DNA of 64,000 nucleotides from Mixta hanseatica (GTDB taxonomy: Bacteria; Pseudomonadota; Gammaproteobacteria; Enterobacterales; Enterobacteriaceae): the NCBI RefSeq assembly GCF_023517775.1, contig NZ_CP082904.1:3720001-3784000 (forward strand). The letters run 5' to 3'. Positions 28,011-38,254 of this stretch are shown one piece after another. Below the pieces are notes generated by a model. It made no database searches and had not been told where the DNA came from. It saw only the letters and a list, made by a program, of their open reading frames with translations. The translations under genes were made by a program, and so were the position numbers. Position 1 is the first letter of the stretch. Each line of letters begins with the position of its first letter.

Positions 28011-28037
28011 ATATCGGCATAATTAACAAACTCTATA
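28011..28037 (-). promoter_or_regulatory. Sigma-28 (FliA) promoter of the minus-strand chemoreceptor
   Basis: On the minus strand, TATA (28037-28034), 15 bases, then GCCGATAT (28018-28011), against the consensus TAAA-N15-GCCGATAA (3 of 4 and 7 of 8 matches). It lies about 80 bases before the receptor start codon. Confidence 0.75.
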
Positions 28038-28170
28038 ACGGACATAACTTACTAATTTGCGTACTAATGATATTTCTGTGCATTAATTTTTCTGGCGTAG
28101 CCGCCGCTCGCCTCCGCCGGTATCCGTTGTTATAGTGTTTTTTCTTTCCTGTCGGGTCATGGAGCGCTAC

Positions 28171-28620
28171 ATGACGGCCTTTGCCTCAATATTTATTTTG
28201 CTGGTTCTCGGTGGTTTGAGTTTGTTGGTTCACAATACCGCCGTGACGCTCTCCGTCGCGGCGCTGTTGGTGATTAAATTAACGCCGCTGTCGCAATTTT
28301 TCCCCTATATCGAAAAGCAGGGGCTAACCCTGGGGATCGTTATTCTTACCATCGGCGTGCTGTCTCCGCTGGTCAGCGGGTCTCTGCCGCCCAGCACGTT
28401 GATGAAATCGTTTCTCGACTGGAAATCGCTGTTAGCGATTGCGGTAGGGATCCTGGTTTCCTGGCTTGGCGGACGCGGCGTCACGCTGATGAGCAGCCAG
28501 CCGACGATTGTCGGCGGCCTGCTGATCGGTACGATTATCGGCGTTTCCCTGTTTCGCGGCGTGCCTGTTGGCCCGCTGATCGCCGCCGGACTGGTTTCGC
28601 TGTTTATTTTCAATAAATAA
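28171..28620 (+). CDS. DUF441 (YeaL-type) membrane protein
   Basis: A 149-residue protein closely similar to E. coli YeaL, with four TM helices. Signatures include [55 protein letters not shown] and the ending [18 protein letters not shown]. The ATG at 28171 was preferred over an upstream start because GGAG lies 6 bases before it and the family N-terminus begins there. Function unknown. It is not in this position in E. coli. Confidence 0.88.
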   Translation: MTAFASIFILLVLGGLSLLVHNTAVTLSVAALLVIKLTPLSQFFPYIEKQGLTLGIVILTIGVLSPLVSGSLPPSTLMKSFLDWKSLLAIAVGILVSWLGGRGVTLMSSQPTIVGGLLIGTIIGVSLFRGVPVGPLIAAGLVSLFIFNK

Positions 28621-28678
28621 CCGCAGCTGGAGCATTCCGAAAGCGGAAAAAGGGGGCATACTTTCACTGCCAGTTGGC

Positions 28679-28684
28679 TATAAT
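28679..28684 (+). promoter_or_regulatory. Probable ppa promoter -10 box
   Basis: A perfect TATAAT lies 38 bases before the ppa start codon, with TTGGC just upstream. No good -35 hexamer was found at 16-18 bases, so the promoter may rely on the perfect -10 element. Confidence 0.5.
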
Positions 28685-28721
28685 AGCCGTCACTCACTTA
28701 TGATGAATGAAGGAAAGCGAG

Positions 28722-29252
28722 ATGAGTTTGAACCTGGTTCCTGCCGGTAAAGACCTGCCAGAAGATATCTATGTCATTATCGAGATCCCGGCCAATGCCG
28801 ATCCGATCAAATATGAAGTAGATAAAGAGTCTGGCGCGCTGTTTGTTGACCGCTTTATGTCAACGGCCATGTTCTATCCGTGCAACTACGGTTATATCAA
28901 CCACACTCTGTCTCTGGACGGTGATCCGGTTGACGTTCTGGTGCCGACGCCGTATCCGCTGCAGCCGGGTTCCGTAATCCGCTGCCGTCCGGTTGGCGTA
29001 CTGAAAATGACCGACGAATCGGGTGAAGATGCGAAGCTGGTTGCCGTACCGCACACCAAGCTGTCTAAAGAATACGATCACATTAAAGATGTGAACGATC
29101 TGCCGGAACTGCTGCGCGCTCAGATTACCCATTTCTTTGAACACTACAAAGATCTGGAAAAAGGCAAGTGGGTTAAAGTTGACGGTTGGGATAACGCCGA
29201 AGCGGCGAAAGAAGAGATCCGTACCTCTTTCGAACGCGCAGCGAAGAAGTAA
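28722..29252 (+). CDS. ppa: Inorganic pyrophosphatase
   Basis: A 176-residue cytosolic family I pyrophosphatase, exactly the E. coli length. The metal and substrate site is [36 protein letters not shown] and [18 protein letters not shown] are also typical. The ATG at 28722 ([18 protein letters not shown]) follows GGAAAGCGAG; the frame opens 5 codons upstream. Confidence 0.97.
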   Translation: MSLNLVPAGKDLPEDIYVIIEIPANADPIKYEVDKESGALFVDRFMSTAMFYPCNYGYINHTLSLDGDPVDVLVPTPYPLQPGSVIRCRPVGVLKMTDESGEDAKLVAVPHTKLSKEYDHIKDVNDLPELLRAQITHFFEHYKDLEKGKWVKVDGWDNAEAAKEEIRTSFERAAKK

Positions 29253-29285
29253 TACCCATCGGGTGAGCGCTTTCTCACCAGAAGA

Positions 29286-29323
29286 TCAAAAAACACCGTC
29301 CCAAAAGGGCGGTGTTTTTTTAT
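29286..29323 (+). terminator. ppa terminator
   Basis: ACACCG-T-CCC pairs with GGGCGGTGT around an AAAA loop, with one bulged T, then TTTTTTTATT. A strong intrinsic terminator just past ppa. Confidence 0.9.
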
Positions 29324-29331
29324 TGCCAGCT

Positions 29332-29502
29332 TAAAATTTCCGCCTGCATGCCTGAACCGACCGGGCGGTAGTGCAGCATCATGTATTCGCTTTTATTTGT
29401 GGTTAACACGATCAAAAGTTGATTTTTGCCTGGCCCTTTTTCGGCAATCTGGCAACCGACCCGTTGAAATGTTTTAATGATTTTTTTAAAGCAGGGAGGT
29501 TT
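29332..29502 (-). pseudogene. Possible C-terminal remnant of an unidentified gene
   Basis: A minus-strand reading frame of 56 codons ends at a TAA at 29334-29332 with the peptide end ..NKSEYMMLHYRPVGSGMQAKF. It has no initiation codon before a short internal one and is cut off by an in-frame stop at the 5' edge of the toxin gene. The codon use looks coding. Possible explanation: a gene whose 5' part was replaced by the toxin cassette. I do not recognise the family. It could also be a chance frame. Confidence 0.35.
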
Positions 29503-29504
29503 TT

Positions 29505-30020
29505 ATGGCGTTGCAAGGGAAGTTTGTTATCAATGATGCGGATTACTCTCCATTAATGTTCTATGGGGTTGGAACATTCATGGCTTTCTCCGGAGCAGGA
29601 CCTTACCGTAATCACGGAGCATGCGCAATGATCCCCAAAAAGGGCCCGGTCCCTGATGGTAAATACTGGATTGTCGCGCGTCCTGCCGGCGGCCCAAGAT
29701 CCAAAGCCATTACCTGGATGAAAGACGCTTTTAATAGCTTGTACAGCGACAATACCGTTCCGCATTCGGAATGGTTTGCTCTGTATCGGGATGATGGCGT
29801 AATTGACGATTATACCTGGATCGAAAGCGTACGCCGCGGAGCTTTTAGACTGCATCCCGGAACACTATCTGAGGGCTGCATTACTCTTGCCCATATTACC
29901 GATTTTATGACTATTCGTAATGCGCTGTTACGCGCGCATACCGTACCAGTCCACAATACTGGTTTGCAGGCATTCGGCATTATCGACGTGATTCACTCTG
30001 GAGCCAAAGACTGCTTATGA
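29505..30020 (+). CDS. Tlde1-like (DUF2778) L,D-transpeptidase-fold toxin
   Basis: A 171-residue protein of the DUF2778 family, whose founding member Tlde1 of Salmonella is a type VI secretion effector that cuts or remodels peptidoglycan tetrapeptides in competitors. GPVPDGKYWIVARP and SEWFALYRDDGVIDDYTW are family motifs, and the catalytic motif HPGTLSEGC (His117, Ser123, Cys125) is intact. No signal peptide, consistent with export by a T6SS. The next gene overlaps it by 4 bases and is the likely immunity. No T6SS structural genes, VgrG or PAAR are near. Codon use is more AT-rich than the neighbours, pointing to horizontal gain. Confidence 0.82.
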   Translation: MALQGKFVINDADYSPLMFYGVGTFMAFSGAGPYRNHGACAMIPKKGPVPDGKYWIVARPAGGPRSKAITWMKDAFNSLYSDNTVPHSEWFALYRDDGVIDDYTWIESVRRGAFRLHPGTLSEGCITLAHITDFMTIRNALLRAHTVPVHNTGLQAFGIIDVIHSGAKDCL

Positions 30021-30304
30021 AACTGTTGCTACGGATTATATTTAAGGTCGCTCTGTTTCTTGTCGTCTTTATTGCCTGCGCCCTGGCAGTCCCATATGGA
30101 GCACTGACCGACCAGCTGACAAAGAACATGAGCCTGGATATGGCGATAAAAATTTCAGAAGTCGTGCTGGGTGAGACCTACCCGGAACCTTATGAATTTG
30201 TTGATAGTTTGATAACTACAGTGCTAAATATCCCGGTGAGCATTATTATCTATGCGTTTTTGATAAAAGTGTTCCGCTATTTTAAAAGGCATAAATCTGT
30301 CTGA
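30017..30304 (+). CDS. Small membrane protein, likely immunity partner of the Tlde1-like toxin
   Basis: A 95-residue protein with two predicted membrane helices (about 5-28 and 62-86), joined by a loop of about 30 residues likely to be periplasmic, and a basic tail RYFKRHKSV. It overlaps the toxin stop by 4 bases (ATGA), so the two are translated together. Immunity proteins to peptidoglycan-cutting effectors act in the periplasm; a membrane-anchored form would fit. No sequence family recognised; role is inferred from gene position. Confidence 0.6.
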   Translation: MKLLLRIIFKVALFLVVFIACALAVPYGALTDQLTKNMSLDMAIKISEVVLGETYPEPYEFVDSLITTVLNIPVSIIIYAFLIKVFRYFKRHKSV

Positions 30305-30445
30305 TAAGCCTTATCAGCCTGGAAGGTTTTATCGTTCTGCTTTAAACCCGCTGGAAGTTATCAAGAATATGGTTGATGACGTCTTCTTTTCTGGTAAACA
30401 GGATAGCCAGCGAAGCTGTTGAAATTCATTTTGGCAGATATAGGT

Positions 30446-30476
30446 AAGGCCACCTCCGTTGGAGGTGGCCTTTTAT
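30446..30476 (+). terminator. Terminator of the toxin-immunity cassette
   Basis: AAGGCCACCTCC (30446-30457) pairs perfectly with GGAGGTGGCCTT (30461-30472), followed by TTATT. It lies against the end of convergent ytfP. The 140 bases before it hold no clear gene. Confidence 0.88.
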
Positions 30477-30829
30477 TCACCAGATGAAGCCTCGTCCCGC
30501 TGCAACCAGTCGCCGCTTGGGATCTGCGTCAAACCTGCTACCGAACGTTGATACACGTACAACCAGGCGCTGCCGTACGGCGTCTGAATCAGCTGGCGTT
30601 TATACTCTCCGCCGCGGGTTCGAAGCGCGTCCAGTTCACCTAAGGTACTGGCATCAATCCGGTAGACTTCACCATACACGGTGCCGTCTCCCGGCACGAC
30701 GCCAGGATAAAGACCAATGTTGTAAAGATCGTAGCCCGCGATCTGATGATCGCCAAGCCACTGCGCGTTGGTCATCCAGTGACTATTTCCCTGTTTGCGC
30801 CGTAAACTGCCGTAGACAATTATTCGCAT
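30473..30829 (-). CDS. ytfP: YtfP, gamma-glutamylcyclotransferase-like protein
   Basis: A 118-residue protein of the AIG2/GGCT fold. It begins MRIIVYGSLRRKQGNSHW, the family's substrate-loop signature, and has VYRIDASTLGELDALR and YGSAWLYVY. The activity of E. coli YtfP (113 aa) is unknown. It starts 2 bases after tamB, as the last gene of tamA-tamB-ytfP. Confidence 0.93.
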   Translation of the reverse strand: MRIIVYGSLRRKQGNSHWMTNAQWLGDHQIAGYDLYNIGLYPGVVPGDGTVYGEVYRIDASTLGELDALRTRGGEYKRQLIQTPYGSAWLYVYQRSVAGLTQIPSGDWLQRDEASSGE

Positions 30830-30831
30830 TG

Positions 30832-33800
30832 CTAAAACTCAAACTGATAGAGCAAATCGAGTGCCTGGTCAACGCCGGACACTGCTTCCAAATAGAGCTT
30901 AGGCATCAGACGATAACGCAGCGTTAAAGTCGCCAGTGAATCAAAGATACCCACTCCATATTTTACTTGTAGACCCGGCAGTACATAACCGCTGACCTGC
31001 ACCTGCTGGCTATCGCCAACGCCGGCCGTATCAAGGGCAAGATTGCTAACGCCGAAGGTCTCGCCGATTTTACCCACAATTTGGCCACTTTGCGCAACCC
31101 CTAAACCAACAAGGGCGGAAGTCAGGGCGTTGCTGTCGCCATCCGCATCCAGTCCCTGCCCGCGCAACAGGTAAGAAAGCGCTTCCTGCTGCGACATCGC
31201 CGGATCGGAGAAAATCTCCGCTTTCGGCTCATCCGCCAGCCCGGTTACGCGTAAACCGGCGGTCACATCATCCTCGGTGGCCTCTGGATTACGAATTGCT
31301 TCCAGATTGATGTAAGGCTGATCCGGCGGGCCAGCAAATTGCAGTTCGCCTTTACGCACCAGCAAATCCTGACCGTAGGCATGGAAACGGCCGGACGGGA
31401 TATTAATCTGCCCGTTCAGACCCAGCCCACGCTTATCCTGTACCAGCTTCAGATCGCCGTTCAGCTTCGCCTTCAGGCCGAAAGCGCTAAGGCGGACATC
31501 ATCGCCAACGTGAATAACCAGATTACTGTTAATCGGAATAGCCGCCGTTTGCGGCGCGATCGGCTTCAGGTTTTCATCCAGCAGCACTTCGTCAGAAGAG
31601 ACGCCGGCGGCGCTCTCCGGCACCTCCTGGACAATGATGCGCGCCCAGGGCACATCCACCTTGCCGTCAAGCGTAAAGGCGATCGGCGAGGCATCGAATG
31701 TCAGGTCGGGCGAAACGTCCATACGTACCATCGGCGGGACGGTTACCCGAACGCGATCGCCGCGGGCGGCAATATGCGCGCGCCAGTTATCCAGTTGGCT
31801 CCAGTCGGCGTTGCCGTCAAGGTTAATCTGCCCACGCGCGGTCTGGATCAGGCCATCCAGCGTTGAGCTCATGCCGTTAAACGCCATGGTCAGGTCGGCG
31901 CTGGTCAGATCAACCGGCATAAAGCTGCCTTCCACGTCGACGTTACGTAAGCCCAGCTGACCATATACCAGCGGTTTTTGCAGATTACCGCCCAGGCGCA
32001 GATTGCTGTTGAGCATGCCGGCGACCTGCTCGCCGCGCATCAGCGCCGGATTAAACAGCGCCAGCGACAGGTTATTGATGTTGATGTTACCGGACAGATT
32101 GCGGCGATTTTGCGCATCGCTAACCTGCACCTTGCCGTCGAATTGCCCGTTATTAGCAATACGCAGCAGCCAGTCCAGCTGCGCGTTGCCATCGCGCAGA
32201 GCGGCGTTGAGATTGAGTGTATCGAAAGCGATCGGCAATGCGTTGCCCTGCACATCCTGGGTAACTTTCACGCCATTGCCCTTCAGCGCCACCCGCCCGG
32301 TCGGCAGCGAACCGTCGCTGTGCCAGCTGACATCGGCATCGCCGCTGAAGACGCCCGCCAGTTGCGTCTCTGGCGGCAGGAAAGGCTTAATCATCGCCAG
32401 ATCAAAGCGGCTGAGCTCCACGCGCGCATGGCCGTCCGGCCCCGCCTCAATCGGCTGCGGCACGCAGAGCTGAGCGTTCGGGTTGCGCCAGCAGTGCGCG
32501 CCGATGGTCGCGGTTTGCCGCGCGTTCTGATAATCGATGGCGATGGCACGGGTTAGCCGCCATTCGCCTACCGGCGTATCAAAGAAGGTGTTATTCAATG
32601 AGCCCTGCCAGCGCTGCTGCTGACGATCGAAACTGCCGTTCAGCGCCAGCTGGCCGGAAACCGGATCGCCGTTAACGTTAAGCTTCAGCTGATGTTTTTG
32701 CTCGTTGCCGTCGGCATGCAATGTCAGCTGATTAATCGCCAACGCCGCCTGCTTCAGCCGCTCAACGCGCAGCTGCAGCTTACCTGCCACCTGGTCGCTT
32801 GATTGCACCTCGCCGTCAAGCCGGACGCGGGCGATGGTCAGCTCCTGCCAGCGCAGGCTGGTGGCAGTGACATCTGCCAGCAGCTGCGGCGCCTGTAGCG
32901 TTCCGCGCGCTTTGATGGTGCCTTTCGCGACGCCGCCGAGGCCGGGCAGCGCGTTATCCAGATGCGGCGCATCGATATTGGCGTCCAGGTTAAGCGCATC
33001 GCCCAGTTCGCCTTTCAGATTGATATTGTTGCGTCCCAACACCAGCTTGATACCGGGGATATTCCACTGGTTATAGCTGTTGCCGTACAGCGAGCCGTCT
33101 GCCGACACCGCATTCTGCCTGACCTTGCCGCGCAGTTGCAGCTCCGGCACACGCATCTGCCAGCTACCGCCGTACAGGCTGCCGCGCGTAGTAATTTTGC
33201 CATCCAGCGTGGCGGGCCAGTCAGGATACTGCTGCGCGGTGTTGATGCCGCTCAGTGACAGTTCGCTGCGCCAGCTAATGGCTTTGCTCCAGTCCACCAG
33301 CCCGCTCAAATCGGCATGGCCTTTGAGCGCTGACAAGCGCAGCTTATCAAGACTGAACTGCTCGACATTGCCTTTACCGTCCAGCGCCAGATCGGCAGGC
33401 GGAATGGCTTCGCCCTTCAGTGCGGTACGCAGCGACATCACATAGTCGGTCGCCTTGCCGCTGAAGCTAAAGTCCAGGTTATCCGCCTGATATTGCACTG
33501 CACCGCTCAGCGGCCAGCGCAGCTGTGGGCTGGTCAACTTAAGCTGCAGCGGCAGGCCGACGGTGGCCAGCTCGGTTTGCCCGCTGAGCTGCGCATCCAG
33601 CGGGCCGGAGAGGTTAACGCCCAGCTTAAGCTGTTGACGCATGGCGCCGCCGAGCGTCATTTTGATCTTCTCGCCCTTCAGCGGTTCGACATTTAACGTG
33701 CCGTTCAGATTGAAATCCACCGGCCAGTTATCAGCCAGCTGCGCCTGACCATTGGCCTTCAGCGCGCCCTGCGGCGAATCAATATCCAGGGTTTGCAACT

Positions 33801-34602
33801 GCAGCAGGCGATCCTGAGTTTTTGCCTTCAGCAGCAAACGGTTTATCGCCAGCGCGGCATCACCGGTGATGCGTAGCTGCTCGCCGACGATCTCCTGCAG
33901 GTCAATATCCAGCGGCAGACGAAAATCGGGCATGTTGGGCAGCAGCGGCTGCGCGAACATCGCCTTCAGCGTTTCGCCCAGCGGTTTTTCCTGCGCCTGC
34001 GGCTGCTGAATCTTCGGCTGCACTACCTGTTCGTTAGCGACCTGCGCCGCCTTCGGCAGCGCGATAAGCAGGCTTTGAATACGCGTTGGGGTTAAGGTAA
34101 GTGCCCGCTCCTGCCAGTGCAGTCCGGTAGAGAAATCGAGCAGAGAAACTGCGGTATCATCAATTTTGACATTGATATTATGCAAGCTGAGATGGCGTAG
34201 CGTAATCGGATACGGCGTACTCATCTCACCGCTGGCGCTCTCCTCTTGCGGCGGCGGTTCGCTGGCTGGCGTCATTTTGCTGCTGTCGACCACCACGTTA
34301 AGATCTTTCAGCGCAAGATCGTTAATGCAGAACGCGGAATTTTTCAGGCAACCCAGCTGCAGCGCCAGATGAAATTCGCCAGCGTTAACCGTTACGCCCG
34401 GCATCTCATACTGCACGCCTTTTAGCGTCAGGTTGCGCCAGCCGCCATCCACCTGCTGGATAGACAAGCCCGGCACCCAACGCGCCGCGCCGTTCAACAA
34501 CAGGTGCAGGCCGGGCGTAGTGCCCACCAGCAGCAATACGCCGCCTGTCAGCACCGCTAAAACGATCAGCACCCCAATCAGGACCTTCTTCCATAGCTTC
34601 AT
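30832..34602 (-). CDS. tamB: TamB, envelope-spanning lipid-transport/assembly protein
   Basis: A 1256-residue AsmA-like protein with an N-terminal inner-membrane anchor (about 5-27) and a long periplasmic beta-structure with a hydrophobic groove, ending in a DUF490 domain that docks with TamA. Newer work assigns TamB to phospholipid transport to the outer membrane, with earlier work on autotransporter assembly. It ends [25 protein letters not shown], as in E. coli TamB (1259 aa). Overlaps tamA by 4 bases. Confidence 0.95.
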   Translation of the reverse strand: MKLWKKVLIGVLIVLAVLTGGVLLLVGTTPGLHLLLNGAARWVPGLSIQQVDGGWRNLTLKGVQYEMPGVTVNAGEFHLALQLGCLKNSAFCINDLALKDLNVVVDSSKMTPASEPPPQEESASGEMSTPYPITLRHLSLHNINVKIDDTAVSLLDFSTGLHWQERALTLTPTRIQSLLIALPKAAQVANEQVVQPKIQQPQAQEKPLGETLKAMFAQPLLPNMPDFRLPLDIDLQEIVGEQLRITGDAALAINRLLLKAKTQDRLLQLQTLDIDSPQGALKANGQAQLADNWPVDFNLNGTLNVEPLKGEKIKMTLGGAMRQQLKLGVNLSGPLDAQLSGQTELATVGLPLQLKLTSPQLRWPLSGAVQYQADNLDFSFSGKATDYVMSLRTALKGEAIPPADLALDGKGNVEQFSLDKLRLSALKGHADLSGLVDWSKAISWRSELSLSGINTAQQYPDWPATLDGKITTRGSLYGGSWQMRVPELQLRGKVRQNAVSADGSLYGNSYNQWNIPGIKLVLGRNNINLKGELGDALNLDANIDAPHLDNALPGLGGVAKGTIKARGTLQAPQLLADVTATSLRWQELTIARVRLDGEVQSSDQVAGKLQLRVERLKQAALAINQLTLHADGNEQKHQLKLNVNGDPVSGQLALNGSFDRQQQRWQGSLNNTFFDTPVGEWRLTRAIAIDYQNARQTATIGAHCWRNPNAQLCVPQPIEAGPDGHARVELSRFDLAMIKPFLPPETQLAGVFSGDADVSWHSDGSLPTGRVALKGNGVKVTQDVQGNALPIAFDTLNLNAALRDGNAQLDWLLRIANNGQFDGKVQVSDAQNRRNLSGNININNLSLALFNPALMRGEQVAGMLNSNLRLGGNLQKPLVYGQLGLRNVDVEGSFMPVDLTSADLTMAFNGMSSTLDGLIQTARGQINLDGNADWSQLDNWRAHIAARGDRVRVTVPPMVRMDVSPDLTFDASPIAFTLDGKVDVPWARIIVQEVPESAAGVSSDEVLLDENLKPIAPQTAAIPINSNLVIHVGDDVRLSAFGLKAKLNGDLKLVQDKRGLGLNGQINIPSGRFHAYGQDLLVRKGELQFAGPPDQPYINLEAIRNPEATEDDVTAGLRVTGLADEPKAEIFSDPAMSQQEALSYLLRGQGLDADGDSNALTSALVGLGVAQSGQIVGKIGETFGVSNLALDTAGVGDSQQVQVSGYVLPGLQVKYGVGIFDSLATLTLRYRLMPKLYLEAVSGVDQALDLLYQFEF

Positions 34603-36338
34603 AGTTCAGGCCCCAGTCCGATATAAAACTGCAATCCATGTTCCTCTTTATCACCAATCGGTCGCGCCAGATCGAACTTAATCGGCCCTACCGGCGATGC
34701 CCAACGTACGCCGATACCGGCGCCGGTTTTAAAGTTGCTTTGCTTGATATCATTCACCGCTTCGCCAGAATCGACGAATACCGCCCCCCACCATTTGCCG
34801 GTGACGTTGTATTGATACTCCAGCGAGCCAGCCGCCAGTTTCGAGGCACCGGTCAGCTTGCCGTCATCATCGCGCGGAGAGATGCCTTTATATTTGTAAC
34901 CGCGGATGCTGCGGTCGCCGCCGGCGAAGAAGCGCAGGTCTGGCGGCACTTTTTCAAAGTCGTTGGTTTCAATCCAGCCGAGATTGCCGCGCGCCACAAA
35001 GCGATGCCGGTCCGCCAGCGTGCGGATCCAGACGTTTTGCGCCTGTAATACCAGGAAATCGACATCGGAGCCCCAGGTGGTATCGGAAATATCCACCGAA
35101 TAGCGTTGCGAATCGCCCCAGGTCGGCATCAGCCCGCCGCGCGAGCGGGTGCGGTTAACGCTGACGCCAGGATAGATCAGCATGGTGGTATTAGTGACGT
35201 TCGCCTGGGTAAAGTGATCCAGGCTCCAGCGCAGGTTGATGGCTTTTTGCCAGCCGGAGCTGTTATCCCAGTAGCGCGACAGCGCCAGGGTGGTGGAATC
35301 CGCTTTGGTGTCGTTAAGGTCGGTGCGCTTCAACCCTCCCTGAACCAGGTAATATTGTTCCAGCGGGCTTTTCAGCAGAGGCACTTTGTAGCTGAAATCA
35401 AGCTGCTGCTCAGGCGCGGAGAGGTTAGCGCTAGTGGTCAGGCTGTGCCCGCGCGAGTTAATCCACGGCTTACGCCAGGTGGTTTTTAACCGCGGCCCGA
35501 CATCAGTTGAGTAGCCGATGCCGGTTTCGATGGTGTTTTCAGTACGCGGCGAGACCACGCCGCTGAGTGGTAAAACCTTATCCGCCGTGGTTTTATCAAA
35601 CTCCGGCGCCACCACCACTGAATTAAACCAGCCGGTGGCCGACAGGCGGCGGTTTAGCTCGGCCAGGTCGCGCGAGCTGTAATAATCGCCTTGGTGAAAC
35701 GGTACCAGGTTTTGCAGATACTCTTCACGGATCTGAGAACCTTCAAAGCTCACGTCGCCAAAGCGATAGCGCTTGCCGCTGTCATAATCGAGATCCCAGA
35801 AGGCTTCGCGGCGTGCTACCGACACCCCCAGCTGGCTTTTTTTAAAGTCGCCATCAAAATAGCCGTTGCGCAGCGCCAGGTTAGTAAAGCCTTTCTTAAA
35901 GCTTTCATACTTGCCGTGATTAAGAATGGCGCCGTTTTGGGGGCGTCCTTCTTTTACCCACTGCTGGTATTCCGCATCATTGCGCGCATCGCCGCGCAAA
36001 ATAATAGTGCTGCCGGCGATTTTTACCGGCTCGCCTGCAAAAACGCGCGCGATCAATACCGGCCTGCCACCGTTTGCCGGGGCGGGGCGGCTTTCAAAAT
36101 CGATATCGGGTTCATAGTAACCCAGCGCGTGCAGCCCTTCTTCAATGGCTTTTTTAACGCGCGCGCGAAAACGGCCGTCAGCGGTCACTTCATCGGTATC
36201 GATAGTGGAAAGCTGCGCCCTGACGTTTTTTTGTAGATCCCCGGTTAACCCTTCAAGCTGTAAGCGAATATTCGCAGCCTGCGCGCCAGGCGCGGCAATC
36301 AGCAAACAGGCTATGCAATAGACATGAAATCGTGGCAC
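34599..36338 (-). CDS. tamA: TamA, Omp85-family outer-membrane protein
   Basis: A 579-residue Omp85 protein, near the 577 of E. coli. A signal peptide (about 1-21, ..[10 protein letters not shown]) is followed by three POTRA domains (to about 265) and a 16-strand barrel. The family motifs GGDRSIRGY and the closing FYIGLGPEL are present. The start is GTG at 36338 with AGGAG 5 bases upstream; an ATG-started frame 28 codons longer lacks homology. Divergent from paeA across 508 bases that lack msrA. Confidence 0.94.
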   Translation of the reverse strand: MPRFHVYCIACLLIAAPGAQAANIRLQLEGLTGDLQKNVRAQLSTIDTDEVTADGRFRARVKKAIEEGLHALGYYEPDIDFESRPAPANGGRPVLIARVFAGEPVKIAGSTIILRGDARNDAEYQQWVKEGRPQNGAILNHGKYESFKKGFTNLALRNGYFDGDFKKSQLGVSVARREAFWDLDYDSGKRYRFGDVSFEGSQIREEYLQNLVPFHQGDYYSSRDLAELNRRLSATGWFNSVVVAPEFDKTTADKVLPLSGVVSPRTENTIETGIGYSTDVGPRLKTTWRKPWINSRGHSLTTSANLSAPEQQLDFSYKVPLLKSPLEQYYLVQGGLKRTDLNDTKADSTTLALSRYWDNSSGWQKAINLRWSLDHFTQANVTNTTMLIYPGVSVNRTRSRGGLMPTWGDSQRYSVDISDTTWGSDVDFLVLQAQNVWIRTLADRHRFVARGNLGWIETNDFEKVPPDLRFFAGGDRSIRGYKYKGISPRDDDGKLTGASKLAAGSLEYQYNVTGKWWGAVFVDSGEAVNDIKQSNFKTGAGIGVRWASPVGPIKFDLARPIGDKEEHGLQFYIGLGPEL

Positions 36339-36846
36339 GCTTACTCCTGTTAATGTTGCCGAATCCCCCTTTTTCCCAGGGGACAAATAACATCGCGAAC
36401 CAACCAGCGCTAATGTCGACATCGAGTTTGGTTATCAGCATAGCTTTCCTCCTGCCGTTGCGACTATGCGTCTGGCAGATAAAAAAGCGATGTTAAAGCA
36501 AATTTTGCCGTTATTGTCGGCAATGCCGCGCTGCGTTACAACCAACAATGCTGTTAATTCGCGCAATAACGGCAAAAATCGCTGTTTTTCCTCGCCGACA
36601 ATGGCCGCTTATTTATTAAACAAGATAGCGCAGTAACAGCGCTGGCGGGCTAAGCGGAGCTACTGCTATAATCGTCAGCGGCCGCTTATGCGGCTGTTGT
36701 CATCCTTTTCTGCCCCGACCTGCGTGTCGAACCGGCGCAGACATTTTTGGCACGGATAGCTCAGCATAACCGGAAAGTCGCAGTGATGCCGCATCGCGCG
36801 CTGCCCAGGCCAAAAATGACAAGTATTAAAAACCAACGGAATCTTT
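36339..36846. other. Divergent tamA-paeA intergenic region with long inverted repeat
   Basis: About 508 bases without a gene, where E. coli has msrA. It contains a large imperfect inverted repeat: ATTTTGCCGTTATTG (36502-36516) against CAATAACGGCAAAAAT (36564-36579), with a smaller CGGCAATGCCG palindrome inside the loop. A second hairpin at about 36677-36699 pairs the arms GCCGC and GCGGC. Presumably also holds the tamA and paeA promoters. Confidence 0.6.
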
Positions 36847-38169
36847 ATGTTAGATAGCTTGCTTGTCATACTCGTGTTGATTGCGATCAGCGCCTTCTTC
36901 TCTCTGTCAGAAATTTCGCTGGCCGCCGCGCGCAAAATTAAACTAAAACTGCTGGCCGACGACGGCAATATCAACGCGCAGCGCGTGTTGAAAATGCAGG
37001 AAACGCCGGGGATGTTCTTTACCGTAGTGCAAATCGGCCTGAACGCCGTCGCTATTCTTGGCGGTATCGTCGGCGACTCCGCCTTTTCGCCCTCTTTTAA
37101 AACGCTGTTCGATGGTCTGGTGTCGCCAGAACTGGCGGAGCAGCTGAGCTTTATCTGCTCCTTCACCCTGGTGACCAGCCTGTTTATTCTGTTTGCCGAT
37201 CTGACGCCAAAGCGCATCGGGATGATCTCGCCGGAAGCTATCGCGCTGCGCATTATCAATCCTATGCGTTTCTGTCTGCTGCTGTTCCGTCCGATGGTAT
37301 GGTTCTTCAACGGCATGGCCAATATGATTTTCCGCCTGTTTAAGATCCCGATGGTGCGCAAAGACGATATCACTTCTGATGATATTTATGCGGTGGTAGA
37401 AGCGGGCGCGCTGGCGGGTGTGCTGCGCAAACAGGAACATGAGCTGATCGAAAATGTTTTCGAGCTGGAGTCGCGTACGGTGCCCTCTTCGATGACCTCG
37501 CGCGAAAATATTATCTGGTTCGATCTGCATGAAGAAGAGAGCAGCCTGAAAGAGAAAATTGCGCTGCATCCCCACTCGAAGTTTTTAGTTTGCAATGGCG
37601 ATATCGACCATATCGTCGGCTACGTAGATTCAAAAGAGCTGCTGCTGCGCGTGCTGGGTAATCAGAGCATGGCGCTGAACAGCGGCCTGCAGATCCGCTC
37701 TGCGCTGATCGTGCCGGATACTCTGACGCTTTCTGAAGCGCTGGAAAGCTTCAAAACCGCCGGTGAAGATTTCGCGGTGATCATGAACGAATATGCGCTG
37801 GTGGTGGGCATCATTACGCTGAACGATGTCATGACGACGCTGATGGGCGACCTGGTTGGCCAGGGACTGGAAGAGCAGATCGTCGCCCGTGATGAAAATT
37901 CATGGCTGGTGGAAGGCGGTACGCCGATTGATGATGTGATGCGTGTACTGGATATCAACGAGTTTCCGCAGTCCGGCAACTATGAAACCATCGGCGGCTT
38001 TATGATGTATATGCTGCGTAAAATTCCCAAACGTACCGATTTTGTGAAGTTCGCTGGCTATAAGTTTGAAGTGGTTGATATCGATAGTTACCGTATCGAT
38101 CAGCTGTTGGTAACGCGTATTGACGAGCGCCCGGCCAGCCTGACGATAAGTAAAGAAGTGGAAGAATAA
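36847..38169 (+). CDS. paeA: PaeA (YtfL), CNNM/CorC-family polyamine exporter
   Basis: A 440-residue inner-membrane protein. The DUF21 membrane domain (about 1-190) starts MLDSLLVILVLIAISAFFSLSEISLAAARKIKLKLL; then two CBS domains (about 205-325) and a CorC_HlyC domain (to about 425). E. coli YtfL/PaeA exports cadaverine and putrescine in stationary phase. Very close to the E. coli protein (447 aa) except for the tail. Confidence 0.94.
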   Translation: MLDSLLVILVLIAISAFFSLSEISLAAARKIKLKLLADDGNINAQRVLKMQETPGMFFTVVQIGLNAVAILGGIVGDSAFSPSFKTLFDGLVSPELAEQLSFICSFTLVTSLFILFADLTPKRIGMISPEAIALRIINPMRFCLLLFRPMVWFFNGMANMIFRLFKIPMVRKDDITSDDIYAVVEAGALAGVLRKQEHELIENVFELESRTVPSSMTSRENIIWFDLHEEESSLKEKIALHPHSKFLVCNGDIDHIVGYVDSKELLLRVLGNQSMALNSGLQIRSALIVPDTLTLSEALESFKTAGEDFAVIMNEYALVVGIITLNDVMTTLMGDLVGQGLEEQIVARDENSWLVEGGTPIDDVMRVLDINEFPQSGNYETIGGFMMYMLRKIPKRTDFVKFAGYKFEVVDIDSYRIDQLLVTRIDERPASLTISKEVEE

Positions 38170-38226
38170 GAAAAACAGGGCTTCTTTCAGACGGCTCATC
38201 CGATGGCGGGCCGCCAGACAGCACAA

Positions 38227-38254
38227 GGGCGCGTTAATGGCGCCCTGTTTTATT
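38227..38254 (+). terminator. paeA terminator
   Basis: GGGCGC (38227-38232) pairs with GCGCCC (38240-38245) around GTTAATG, followed by TGTTTTATTA. It ends against the stop codon of convergent ytfK. Confidence 0.75.

Noticed and set aside
30305..30423. A second reading frame (about 40 codons, ..LNPLEVIKNMVDDVFFSGKQ..) running on after the immunity gene stop in another frame
   Set aside because: It could be a frameshifted tail of the immunity protein, but it is short, has no start or similarity I recognise, and an open stretch of this length is not improbable by chance.
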